DNA of 21,911 nucleotides from positions 1-21,911 of the forward strand of contig CAYUIZ010000044.1 in the NCBI GenBank assembly GCA_964444885.1, written 5' to 3'. Positions 1 through 6,982 of this stretch are shown piece by piece. The notes under the pieces are model-generated. The model did not search any database. It was not told where the DNA came from and saw nothing but the letters and a program-made list of their open reading frames with translations. Source of the stretch: CAYRGQ01 sp964444885 (GTDB taxonomy: Bacteria > Bacteroidota > Bacteroidia > Sphingobacteriales > Sphingobacteriaceae). How positions within the stretch are numbered: the first letter of the stretch is position 1; each line of letters begins with the position of its first letter. A program made the position numbers and the translations under genes.

Positions 1-54
1 AAAGTGGTCGGTGACAACACCAACCACGGGTTTGTGAGGATTTGTCGTGCACCC
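1..54 (-). mobile_element. Partial copy of a short MITE-like interspersed element (one end)
   Basis: These 54 bases are the reverse complement of 14063-14116, with one mismatch (position 31). The match stops exactly at the terminal sequence GTGCACCC, which is also the outer edge of the element at 14063-14180. This shows the true end of a second copy in opposite orientation. The rest of the copy lies upstream of the window, so its other terminal repeat and any target duplication cannot be seen. An ORF running through it is not credible. Confidence 0.85.
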
Positions 55-127
55 GACTGCGTTTGGCTTGCGGCAAAGGACATCCGGCCGGGAATTGAGT
101 GGCCGATTGTAAAAAGCCGCCAAAAAA

Positions 128-159
128 TTTGCTTCCTTGGATTATTCCCCTTAGATTTG
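128..159 (+). promoter_or_regulatory. Bacteroidota-type promoter for the marR-fad operon
   Basis: A -7 box TAGATTTG at 152-159 fits the Bacteroidota consensus TAnnTTTG, and TTTG at 128-131 lies 20 bases upstream, as expected for the -33 element. Transcription would start near 166, giving a leader of about 25 bases before the ATG at 191. No similar box occurs in the 69-base gap before fadN, so this is probably the main promoter for the regulator and the genes behind it. Confidence 0.6.
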
Positions 160-190
160 CTATGCAAGCATAGTATTTTTGTGCCTGGTT

Positions 191-622
191 ATGATAAACA
201 ACGACAACACTATTGATTATTACCTGAAGGCGGCGTGGCAATCGGCAGCTAATAAATACAATCAAATTGCGTCGCAATACGGCATTACGCAGGCTACGGG
301 TTATGTGCTGATTAATATCCACCGGGAAGGAACGCCGGTTTCGCAGCTGGCCAGCCTGCTGGGAGTGAAAACCACGAGCTTGTCCCGGATCCTGAACAGT
401 TTGGAGCGTTTGGGGTTGATTTATCGGGAAACTAACCGTGCTGACAAACGTTCGGTCAATGTGTTCCTGACGCCCTTGGGCGAAGAGAAGCGACAAATCG
501 CGAAGGACGTTGTCCGGAGATTCAATGCGTATTTGGAAGAGCACCTTTCTGACGACGAGCGGAAAACGTTTATCAAAACCCTACAGCGAGTAGGCGAATT
601 GACTGCGCAATATAATCCTTAA
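191..622 (+). CDS. MarR family winged-helix transcriptional regulator
   Basis: This is a 143-residue DNA-binding regulator of the usual MarR length. Residues about 48-77 form the helix-turn-helix (VSQLASLLGVKTTSLSRIL, then LERLGLI). Residues about 79-97 form the wing, with the RxxNxxDKRSVNVFLTPLG pattern typical of MarR proteins. Flanking helices would form the dimer interface. I chose the ATG at 191 over a TTG at 179 because it follows the predicted promoter at a sensible distance. It lies 69 bases upstream of fadN on the same strand, so it may be co-transcribed with the beta-oxidation genes and sense a fatty acid or acyl-CoA. The family is clear, but the ligand is inferred only from position. 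Confidence 0.9.
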   Translation: MINNDNTIDYYLKAAWQSAANKYNQIASQYGITQATGYVLINIHREGTPVSQLASLLGVKTTSLSRILNSLERLGLIYRETNRADKRSVNVFLTPLGEEKRQIAKDVVRRFNAYLEEHLSDDERKTFIKTLQRVGELTAQYNP

Positions 623-691
623 ATAATACCGTGACGCGACCCGTTGGCATCGTTGCCGGGTGGGTATAAGCGCACGCTAACACTATAAATT

Positions 692-3121
692 ATGATACAC
701 AGACGCATTCAGAAGGTAGCAGTGCTCGGTTCGGGCGTGATGGGATCGCGCATTGCGTGCCACTTTGCCAATATTGGTGTTGAAGTATTGCTGTTAGACA
801 TCGTGCCGCGCGAGCTATTGCCCGCCGAGGAGGCGAAAGGGTTGACCCTGGAAAGCAAGGTCGTGCGCAACCGGATAGTTAACCAATCGTTGGATTTGGC
901 GGTGAAAACTAATCCCTCGCCCATTTTCAGTAAAAAGAGCTTGCGCTTGATTGCAACCGGAAACTTTGACGACAACATGGCGGATATCGCGAACGCCGAT
1001 TGGGTAATCGAGGTTGTGGTGGAGCGGCTCGATATCAAGAAACAGGTATATGAGCAGGTGGAAAAGCACCGCAAGCCGGGCACGCTGATTACCTCCAACA
1101 CATCTGGCATCCCCATCCATTTGATGGCCGAAGGGCGAAGCGACGACTTCAAGGCACACTTCTGCGGGACGCACTTTTTCAATCCGCCCCGTTATTTGCG
1201 CTTGCTGGAAATCATTCCCACAGCACATACGAAGCCCGAAATTGTCGATTTCCTCATGCACTACGGGGACAAGTTTCTCGGCAAGACGACCGTGCTTTGC
1301 AAGGATACACCAGCCTTTATCGGCAACCGTGTGGGCGTCTATTCCATGCTGGCATTGGCCCACCTGGTGGAACAACTCGAACTCACCGTCGAAGAGGTGG
1401 ATAAGTTTACCGGCCCCGCCATGGGACACCCCAAGTCCGCTACATTCCGCACCGCCGATGTCGTCGGCTTGGATACGTTGGTGAATGTTGCCAACGGCTT
1501 GGCCGAGAATGCGCAGGACGATGAAGCGAAAGGCGTATTCGCACTGCCGGGCTATATCCAGCAGATGGTGGATAAGAAATGGTTGGGCGAGAAAAGCAAG
1601 CAGGGTTTTTATAAGAAAATAAAGAACGAACAAGGGCAAAGCGAGATTCTGGCCCTCGACCTGAAGACGCTCGAGTACCGCAAGCAGGAAAAGGTGAAAT
1701 CCGCAACGCTCGAAGCGACCAAGCCCGTCGACGATATCCGCAAACGGATGAAGGTGTACGAGCAGGGGACGGATAAGGCGGGCGCGTTTTTCCGCGCCAT
1801 GCACTACCCCCTGTTTGAGTATGTGTCGCACCGCGTGCCAGCAATTAGCGATGAGTTTTTCCGGATTGACGACGCCATGCGCGCCGGATTCGGCTGGGAA
1901 CTCGGGCCTTTTGAGGTGTGGGATGCTTTAGGCGTGCGCGAAACCGTCGCCAAGATCAACGCCGAGGAGAAGCGGTTGCCGGGTCACAGTGGCGAGGTTG
2001 CGTCCTGGGTACAGGAAATGCTGGATGCCGGACACGAGTCCTTCTACAAAGTGGAGCAGGGCGTGCGGCACTATTATGACATAACCAGCAAGTCCTATAA
2101 GCCGATTCCGGGTACGGAGAGCTTTATTGTTCTCGACAATATCCGCGAGCAGCACACGGTTTGGAAGAACAGCGGCGTGACAATCACCGACCTCGGCGAC
2201 GGGATTCTCAACTGTGAATTCCACACCAAAATGAATACCATCGGCGGTGATGTCATCCAAGGCATCCATAAAGCCATCGACCTGGCGGAAAAAGACTACC
2301 GCGGCTTGGTAATCAGTAACGATGGGGCTAATTTCTCAGCCGGTGCCAATATTGGAATGATTTTCATGATGGCTGTCGAACAGGATTTCGACGAACTGAA
2401 TATGGCCGTCAAGACCTTCCAGAACACGGCGATGCGCTTGCGCTATTCGTCGATTCCGGTCGTGGCTGCGCCGTTCAACTTGACCCTCGGCGGCGGATGC
2501 GAGTTTTCCATGCACGCCGACTTCGTACAGTTGCACGCCGAAACCTACATGGGCTTGGTCGAGTTTGGCGTCGGCGTCATTCCGGGTGGAGGAGGTTCCA
2601 AAGAGTTTGCTTTGCGTGCATCCGATGAGTTCAAAGAGGGGCAAATCACCCAAAACGCGCTTAAAGACCGTTTCCTGACCATCGGGCAAGCGAAAGTATC
2701 GACATCGGCGGTAGAAGCCGTTGAGTTGGGATACTTGCAGGCAGGCAAGTACGCCATTACGATGAACCGTAGCCGCTTGCTGGCGGATGCGAAGGCCAAA
2801 GCGATCGAGCTGGCCGAGGCAGGCTATACGCAGCCTGTCCCGCGTACAGACATTACGGTGCTGGGCAAACAGGGACTGGGCATCGTGTATGCGGGGGCTA
2901 ACTCCATGAAGGCGGGCAACTATATCTCTGAACACGACCAGAAAATATCTGAAAAACTAGGCTGGGTGATGTGCGGTGGTGATCTCTCAGCACCGACGGA
3001 GGTGTCTGAACAGTACCTGCTGGATATTGAACGCGAGGCTTTTTTATCGCTGTGTGGCGAGCGGAAAACGCTGGAACGAATACAGCACATGCTGACGAAA
3101 GGAAAGCCGTTGAGGAATTAG
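692..3121 (+). CDS. fadN: FadN-type 3-hydroxyacyl-CoA dehydrogenase / enoyl-CoA hydratase
   Basis: This 809-residue bifunctional enzyme would catalyse hydration of enoyl-CoA and NAD-dependent oxidation of 3-hydroxyacyl-CoA in cytoplasmic beta-oxidation. The N-terminal Rossmann fold has GSGVMG at residues 13-18. Its catalytic dyad is visible as H161 (HFFNP) and E173, twelve residues apart as in known dehydrogenases. The dehydrogenase C-terminal domain follows, with DTPAFIGNR. The hydratase domain is at the C-terminal side: oxyanion-hole segment SAGAN near residue 550, GGGCE near 600 and VEFGVGVIPGGGG near 625 supply the two glutamates. The dehydrogenase-first order is that of Bacillus FadN, opposite to E. 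coli FadB. Length agrees with FadN (about 790 residues). Confidence 0.94.
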   Translation: MIHRRIQKVAVLGSGVMGSRIACHFANIGVEVLLLDIVPRELLPAEEAKGLTLESKVVRNRIVNQSLDLAVKTNPSPIFSKKSLRLIATGNFDDNMADIANADWVIEVVVERLDIKKQVYEQVEKHRKPGTLITSNTSGIPIHLMAEGRSDDFKAHFCGTHFFNPPRYLRLLEIIPTAHTKPEIVDFLMHYGDKFLGKTTVLCKDTPAFIGNRVGVYSMLALAHLVEQLELTVEEVDKFTGPAMGHPKSATFRTADVVGLDTLVNVANGLAENAQDDEAKGVFALPGYIQQMVDKKWLGEKSKQGFYKKIKNEQGQSEILALDLKTLEYRKQEKVKSATLEATKPVDDIRKRMKVYEQGTDKAGAFFRAMHYPLFEYVSHRVPAISDEFFRIDDAMRAGFGWELGPFEVWDALGVRETVAKINAEEKRLPGHSGEVASWVQEMLDAGHESFYKVEQGVRHYYDITSKSYKPIPGTESFIVLDNIREQHTVWKNSGVTITDLGDGILNCEFHTKMNTIGGDVIQGIHKAIDLAEKDYRGLVISNDGANFSAGANIGMIFMMAVEQDFDELNMAVKTFQNTAMRLRYSSIPVVAAPFNLTLGGGCEFSMHADFVQLHAETYMGLVEFGVGVIPGGGGSKEFALRASDEFKEGQITQNALKDRFLTIGQAKVSTSAVEAVELGYLQAGKYAITMNRSRLLADAKAKAIELAEAGYTQPVPRTDITVLGKQGLGIVYAGANSMKAGNYISEHDQKISEKLGWVMCGGDLSAPTEVSEQYLLDIEREAFLSLCGERKTLERIQHMLTKGKPLRN

Positions 3122-3126
3122 TTTTT

Positions 3127-3175
3127 AGTCGATAGTCACTAGTCGATAGTCCTTAGTCGTTAATCTTTAGTGCTT
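3127..3175 (+). repeat. Heptamer array (AGTCNNT), left arm of an inverted pair
   Basis: Seven consecutive 7-bp units follow the fadN stop: AGTCGAT, AGTCACT, AGTCGAT, AGTCCTT, AGTCGTT, AATCTTT, AGTGCTT. The last units are degraded. Bases 3133-3158 are repeated perfectly, in inverted orientation, at 3574-3599. The array ends just before the start of the four-helix-bundle gene. Its function is unknown. It may be the edge of an inserted cassette. Confidence 0.9.
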
Positions 3176-3187
3176 AGGAATGTTGAA

Positions 3188-3541
3188 ATGAATCAGTATA
3201 AAAATTTGACGTTATGGAAGAAAAGTATAGAATTGGTTACTAAGATTTACCAATTAACCGAGGCATTTCCCCTTAGTGAACGATTTAACTTAATTAGTCA
3301 AATTAATCGGGCAGCGGTTTCAATTCCCTCTAACATTGCGGAAGGTGCGGGGCGCAATTCGGATAAAGAGTTTAAATACTTTCTGTCTATAGCACATGCG
3401 TCGTCGTATGAATTGGAAACACAGTTGATCATAGCAGACAATCTGGATTATCTTCCCCACAGTATGCTAACCGAGTTGTTGGACGATATTGTAGAATTAC
3501 AGAAAATGAACTATTCATTGCAAAGAACACTCAAGAGTTAA
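3188..3541 (+). CDS. Four-helix-bundle protein (S23 / 23S rRNA intervening-sequence protein family)
   Basis: This 117-residue protein carries the family signature throughout: YKNLTLWKKSIEL at the start, then the conserved QINRAAVSIPSNIAEGAGR at about residues 38-56, KEFKYFLSIAHASSYELETQL, and a C-terminal helix. Members form pentameric four-helix bundles. Some are encoded in 23S rRNA intervening sequences, and relatives act as accessory proteins of diversity-generating retroelements, but no reverse transcriptase or rRNA is visible here. The ATG at 3188 is preferred because the family motif begins right after it; GTG at 3170 would add an unconserved stub. The gene is visibly more AT-rich than its operon neighbours, interrupts the fadN-fadA junction, and is bracketed by inverted heptamer arrays, all of which suggests transfer. 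Its molecular role is unknown. Confidence 0.92.
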   Translation: MNQYKNLTLWKKSIELVTKIYQLTEAFPLSERFNLISQINRAAVSIPSNIAEGAGRNSDKEFKYFLSIAHASSYELETQLIIADNLDYLPHSMLTELLDDIVELQKMNYSLQRTLKS

Positions 3542-3550
3542 TCAAAAATA

Positions 3551-3605
3551 CAGACTATCGACTATCGACTAGTGACTAAGGACTATCGACTAGTGACTAA
3601 CGATT
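3551..3605 (-). repeat. Heptamer array (ANNGACT on +), right arm of an inverted pair
   Basis: Read on the + strand, the 7-bp units are ATCGACT, ATCGACT, AGTGACT, AAGGACT, ATCGACT, AGTGACT, AACGATT, preceded by a partial CAGACT. On the - strand they are AGTCNNT units like the left array. Bases 3574-3599 are the exact reverse complement of 3133-3158. The array fills the gap between the four-helix-bundle gene and fadA. Confidence 0.9.
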
Positions 3606-3620
3606 AAAATCTAAAAAATT

Positions 3621-4796
3621 ATGGAAGCATACATCATAGCAGGATACCGGACAGCAGTTGGCAAGGCTCCGAGGGGCGTATTCCGATTCACAAGAGCGGA
3701 TGATCTGGCTGCGGATGTGGTCCGGCATCTAGTGGCATCGGTGCCTAATCTTGATACGGAGCAAATAGACGATGTCATCGTCGGGAACGCTACTCCGGAG
3801 GCGGAACAGGGGCTGAATATCGGCCGGATGATCTCACTGATGGGGCTCGACACCGACAAGGTGCCGGGTGTCACCGTGAACAGGTACTGTGCCTCGGGAT
3901 TGGAGACGATCGCCATGGCTGTATCCAAAATCAAGGCCGGTATGGCTGACGTCATCATCGCTGGTGGGGTCGAGGTTATGTCGGGCATGCCTTTTGGCGG
4001 GTGGAAGCTGGTGCCGAATCCCGACGTAGCGAAGAAAAATCCGGATTGGTACTGGGGAATGGGGCTGACGGCAGAAGCGGTGGCTAAGGAATACCAAGTA
4101 AGCCGTGAGGATCAGGATGCGTTTGCGTTACAGTCGCATACGAAGGCTGTACAGGCCATCCGCAACGGAAACTTGAAAGATGGTGTTGTGCCGATCACCG
4201 TCAAGGAAAATTACCTCGAAAACGGGAAGAAAATCAAAACCCGCGAATATGTCGTTGACACGGACGAAGGCCCGAGGCCGGATTCGTCCTTGGAAGCATT
4301 GGCCAAGTTGCGGCCGGTATTCGCGGCGGGAGGCAGTGTCACGGCCGGTAACTCCTCTCAAACCTCCGATGGAGCTGCCTTTGTGTTGGTGGTGTCCGAA
4401 AAGAAATTGAAGGAGCTCAGCGTGGAGCCCATCGCGCGGCTCGTCAGCTACGGCGTAGCCGGTGTACCACCGCGGATCATGGGAATCGGGCCTATTGAGG
4501 CTATTCCGAAGACGTTGAAAATGGCCGGGATGCAACTCCAGGATATTGACCTCATCGAGTTGAACGAAGCCTTCGCGTCCCAGTCCCTGGCCATTGTCCG
4601 CGAACTGGACCTCAATCCGGATGTGCTCAACGTCAACGGTGGCGCCATCGCGCTGGGGCATCCGCTGGGTTGCACAGGGGCTAAGTTGTCCGTGCAGATC
4701 TTCCACGAACTGAAGCGCAGGAATAAGAAATACGGCATGGTGACCATGTGCGTAGGTACCGGCCAGGGCGCTGCGGGGGTTTTTGAGGTCTTTTAG
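3621..4796 (+). CDS. fadA: Acetyl-CoA acyltransferase (3-ketoacyl-CoA thiolase)
   Basis: This 391-residue thiolase would release acetyl-CoA from 3-ketoacyl-CoA in the last step of each beta-oxidation cycle. All active-site elements are present: acyl-accepting C90 in NRYCASG, NEAF at 315-318, H347 in GGAIALGHPLGCTG, and C377 in MCVGTGQG. Length matches FadA-type thiolases. It follows fadN, with the four-helix-bundle cassette in between, and precedes fadE, reproducing the Bacillus fadNAE order. A biosynthetic acetoacetyl-CoA thiolase is possible from sequence alone, but the neighbours make a degradative role much more likely. Confidence 0.94.
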   Translation: MEAYIIAGYRTAVGKAPRGVFRFTRADDLAADVVRHLVASVPNLDTEQIDDVIVGNATPEAEQGLNIGRMISLMGLDTDKVPGVTVNRYCASGLETIAMAVSKIKAGMADVIIAGGVEVMSGMPFGGWKLVPNPDVAKKNPDWYWGMGLTAEAVAKEYQVSREDQDAFALQSHTKAVQAIRNGNLKDGVVPITVKENYLENGKKIKTREYVVDTDEGPRPDSSLEALAKLRPVFAAGGSVTAGNSSQTSDGAAFVLVVSEKKLKELSVEPIARLVSYGVAGVPPRIMGIGPIEAIPKTLKMAGMQLQDIDLIELNEAFASQSLAIVRELDLNPDVLNVNGGAIALGHPLGCTGAKLSVQIFHELKRRNKKYGMVTMCVGTGQGAAGVFEVF

Positions 4797-4803
4797 TCAG
4801 TGA

Positions 4804-4893
4804 AAACCCATTCGAAACGTATTTGATCCGATTGACACGATACAGAAAATGAATTACGAATTGCAAGAAGTAATTCGGACTAATAAGAAGTAG
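4804..4893 (+). pseudogene. Remnant of a second four-helix-bundle gene (C-terminal end only)
   Basis: In the fadA-fadE gap, the frame ending at the TAG of 4891-4893 reads DTIQKMNYELQEVIRTNKK. This lines up with the end of the intact four-helix-bundle protein upstream (ELQKMNYSLQRTLKS), sharing QKMNY-LQ. Both DNA copies contain the run acagaaaatgaa. The frame is closed by a TGA at 4801-4803 and no N-terminal part of the family is present. It therefore appears to be the tail of a decayed copy. It is followed by a heptamer array, as the intact gene is. The match is short, so a chance resemblance is not fully excluded. Confidence 0.55.
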
Positions 4894-4924
4894 TTTAACG
4901 AGTTTTTGCGGGATGGTACGTTTG
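4894..4924 (+). promoter_or_regulatory. Possible internal promoter for fadE
   Basis: TACGTTTG at 4917-4924 fits the -7 consensus TAnnTTTG, and TTTA at 4894-4897 lies 19 bases upstream as an imperfect -33 element. Transcription would begin near 4930, at the first unit of the AATACTC array, so the array would form the mRNA leader of fadE. The promoter appears to lie in sequence left by the decayed cassette. Confidence 0.4.
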
Positions 4925-4928
4925 TCCC

Positions 4929-4983
4929 AATACTCAATACTCAATACTCAATACTGAATACTCAATACGCTATACTCAATACC
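4929..4983 (+). repeat. Tandem heptamer array (AATACTC)
   Basis: Seven full 7-bp units (AATACTC, three times; AATACTG; AATACTC; AATACGC; TATACTC) and a partial AATACC stand just before the fadE start at 4991. The unit sequence differs from the AGTCNNT arrays around the four-helix-bundle gene, but unit length and setting are the same. Confidence 0.92.
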
Positions 4984-4990
4984 AAAAACT

Positions 4991-6781
4991 ATGGCAGCAG
5001 ACACTAAAAACACCATCAAAGGCGGCGAATTCGTCATTCGCGAGACCAGTTACCAAGAAGTCTTCATCCCGGAGGAATTTGATGAAGAACAGCAGATGAT
5101 CCGGCAGACTTGCGAAGATTTTCTGGAAGCGGACGTATTCCCCAATTTGGACCGCATTGATGCGCAGGAAGAAGGGCTAATGGAAAGCTTGCTCGACAAG
5201 GCTGGCGAGCTAGGCTTGCTGGGCGTATCCATTCCTGAAGAATACGGCGGGTTTGGCAAGAATTTCAATACGTCGATGATTGTGACGGATGCGGTGGGCG
5301 CAGGACATTCCTTTGCCGTGGCGCTGTCGGCACATACGGGTATCGGCACATTGCCCATTCTGTATTATGGCAATCAGGCCCAAAAAGACAAGTACATCCC
5401 GAAACTGGCCACGGGCGAATGGAAAGCAGCTTATTGTCTCACCGAGCCCAATGCAGGTTCTGACGCCAATTCGGGTCGTACCACCGCCAAGCTCAATGCC
5501 GAAGGCACGCATTACCTCATCAACGGGCAGAAAATGTGGATCACCAATGGCGGCTTTGCTGATATCTTTATCGTCTTTGCCAAAATTGACGATGACAAAA
5601 ACCTGTCGGCGTTTATCGTCGAGCGTGATTTTGGCGGCATCACGATGAACCCCGAGGAGCACAAGCTGGGCATCAAAGGCTCATCGACCCGGCAGGTGTT
5701 TTTTAACGACTGTCCAGTGCCCGTCGAGAACTTGCTGTCCGAACGAGAGAACGGCTTCAAAATCGCTGTGAATATCCTCAATATCGGTCGGATCAAGCTA
5801 TGTTCATCGGCTATCGGTTCTTCGCGACGGGTCATTAGCCAAGCGGTCAACTACGCAAACGAACGAAGCCAGTTCGGCTTGCAGATTTCCAAATTCGGTG
5901 CTATCCGCTACAAGCTGGCAGAGATGGCGGTGCGTAATTTTGCCGTCGAAAGTGCCACCTACCGAGCGGGCCAGAATATTGATGACGCGTTTGACGCGCT
6001 GGTAGCCGAAGGCATGGACACGGCCAAAGCGAAGCTCAAGTCGACCGAGCAGTTCGCCATCGAGTGCGCAATATTGAAGGTGTGGGGTTCGGAGATGCTG
6101 GACTATGTAGTGGACGAAGGCGTGCAGATCTATGGCGGCATGGGCTACTCGGCTGATGCGCCCATGGAGCGGGCCTACCGCGATTCGCGTATCAACCGGA
6201 TATTCGAAGGCACCAACGAGGTGAACCGCCTGCTGATCGTCGATATGCTACTGAAGCGTGCGCTGAAAGGAGAACTGGACCTGATGGGCCCGGCGCAGGC
6301 CGTGGCGGCTGAGCTGATGTCGATCCCCGATTTTGGGGACGAAGATGACGCCCCCTTTGCATACGAAAAGAAAATCATCGCCAACTTGAAGAAGGCGGGC
6401 CTGCTGGTGGCTGGCGCAGCTGTGCAGAAGCTGATGATGTCGTTGCAAAAGGAGCAGGAAGTGCTGATGAATATTGCCGATATCATTGGTGAGGTATACA
6501 TCGCCGAATCGACGCTGCTCCGGGTGGAGAAGCTGTTTCAGCAACGTGGCGAAGAAGCCGTGCAAAGCCAACTGGATATCGCGCGCATCTATTTGCATAC
6601 GACGATAGACCGGGTATATTTAGCCAGTAAGGAGGCATTGAATTCCTTTGCCGAGGGCGACGAACTGAAAATGATGCTCGTGGGGCTGCGGCGCTTTACG
6701 AAGGCCGAACCCTTTAATATCAAAGACGCGCGGCAACGGATTGCGAAGCGGCTAATCGAAGCAAACCAATATGATTTTTAA
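4991..6781 (+). CDS. fadE: Acyl-CoA dehydrogenase, FadE type with C-terminal extension
   Basis: This 596-residue flavoenzyme would catalyse the first beta-oxidation step, oxidising acyl-CoA to trans-2-enoyl-CoA. The N-terminal helical domain spans about residues 30-145. The beta domain (about 146-245) begins with YCLTEPNAGSDA and contains KMWITNGG and GIKGSSTRQVFF. The C-terminal helical domain (about 255-420) carries YGGMGY and RIFEGTNEVNR, where E406 is the expected catalytic base. A further 170 or so residues form the extension seen in VLCAD-like and Bacillus FadE enzymes (594 residues). The ATG at 4991 directly follows the heptamer array. It ends the operon and is followed by a strong terminator. 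Confidence 0.94.
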   Translation: MAADTKNTIKGGEFVIRETSYQEVFIPEEFDEEQQMIRQTCEDFLEADVFPNLDRIDAQEEGLMESLLDKAGELGLLGVSIPEEYGGFGKNFNTSMIVTDAVGAGHSFAVALSAHTGIGTLPILYYGNQAQKDKYIPKLATGEWKAAYCLTEPNAGSDANSGRTTAKLNAEGTHYLINGQKMWITNGGFADIFIVFAKIDDDKNLSAFIVERDFGGITMNPEEHKLGIKGSSTRQVFFNDCPVPVENLLSERENGFKIAVNILNIGRIKLCSSAIGSSRRVISQAVNYANERSQFGLQISKFGAIRYKLAEMAVRNFAVESATYRAGQNIDDAFDALVAEGMDTAKAKLKSTEQFAIECAILKVWGSEMLDYVVDEGVQIYGGMGYSADAPMERAYRDSRINRIFEGTNEVNRLLIVDMLLKRALKGELDLMGPAQAVAAELMSIPDFGDEDDAPFAYEKKIIANLKKAGLLVAGAAVQKLMMSLQKEQEVLMNIADIIGEVYIAESTLLRVEKLFQQRGEEAVQSQLDIARIYLHTTIDRVYLASKEALNSFAEGDELKMMLVGLRRFTKAEPFNIKDARQRIAKRLIEANQYDF

Positions 6782-6838
6782 GGTTGGCGGATATACGAGG
6801 GTGAAGAGTTAATTTGTGTAGTTTTATTGTTTAGATGG

Positions 6839-6877
6839 GAATCCGTCCGTGGTCTGACTACGGGCGGATTCGTTTTT
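6839..6877 (+). terminator. Rho-independent terminator of the fad operon
   Basis: A 12-bp stem (6839-6850 with 6860-6871, one G-U pair) encloses a 9-base loop and is followed by a T run at 6873-6877. It lies about 58 bases after the fadE stop. Confidence 0.85.
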
Positions 6878-6888
6878 GGCACTTCCCC

Positions 6889-6929
6889 AAGAAAACAAAT
6901 AAGCCAGGGCGTTTAATTTCCCTGGCTTA
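6889..6929 (-). terminator. Rho-independent terminator of the YceI/porin operon
   Basis: A perfect 10-bp stem (6900-6909 with 6920-6929) has a 10-base loop. Read on the - strand, it is followed by a T-rich run, corresponding to the A-rich stretch at 6889-6899. It lies 54 bases beyond the stop of the YceI gene at 6983 and faces the fad terminator. Confidence 0.8.
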
Positions 6930-6982
6930 CGCTAAGCCCATAACTGGTTAGCCTATGATCCAATTGATAAAAGAAGTGCAAA

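Noticed and set aside
4..216. A 70-codon open frame at the window start
   Set aside because: It begins inside the MITE copy, overlaps the predicted marR promoter and shows no family resemblance.
815..1831. A 338-codon open frame antisense to fadN
   Set aside because: It lies wholly within a clearly coding gene in a GC-rich stretch. The translation shows no recognisable domain, so it is a shadow of fadN.
3188..3541. The four-helix-bundle gene as a diversity-generating retroelement accessory gene
   Set aside because: No reverse transcriptase, template repeat or variable repeat is visible nearby. The protein looks like the general S23 family.
3127..3605. The heptamer arrays as a CRISPR array
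   Set aside because: Units are 7 bp with no spacers and run in opposite directions around a gene. No cas gene is near.
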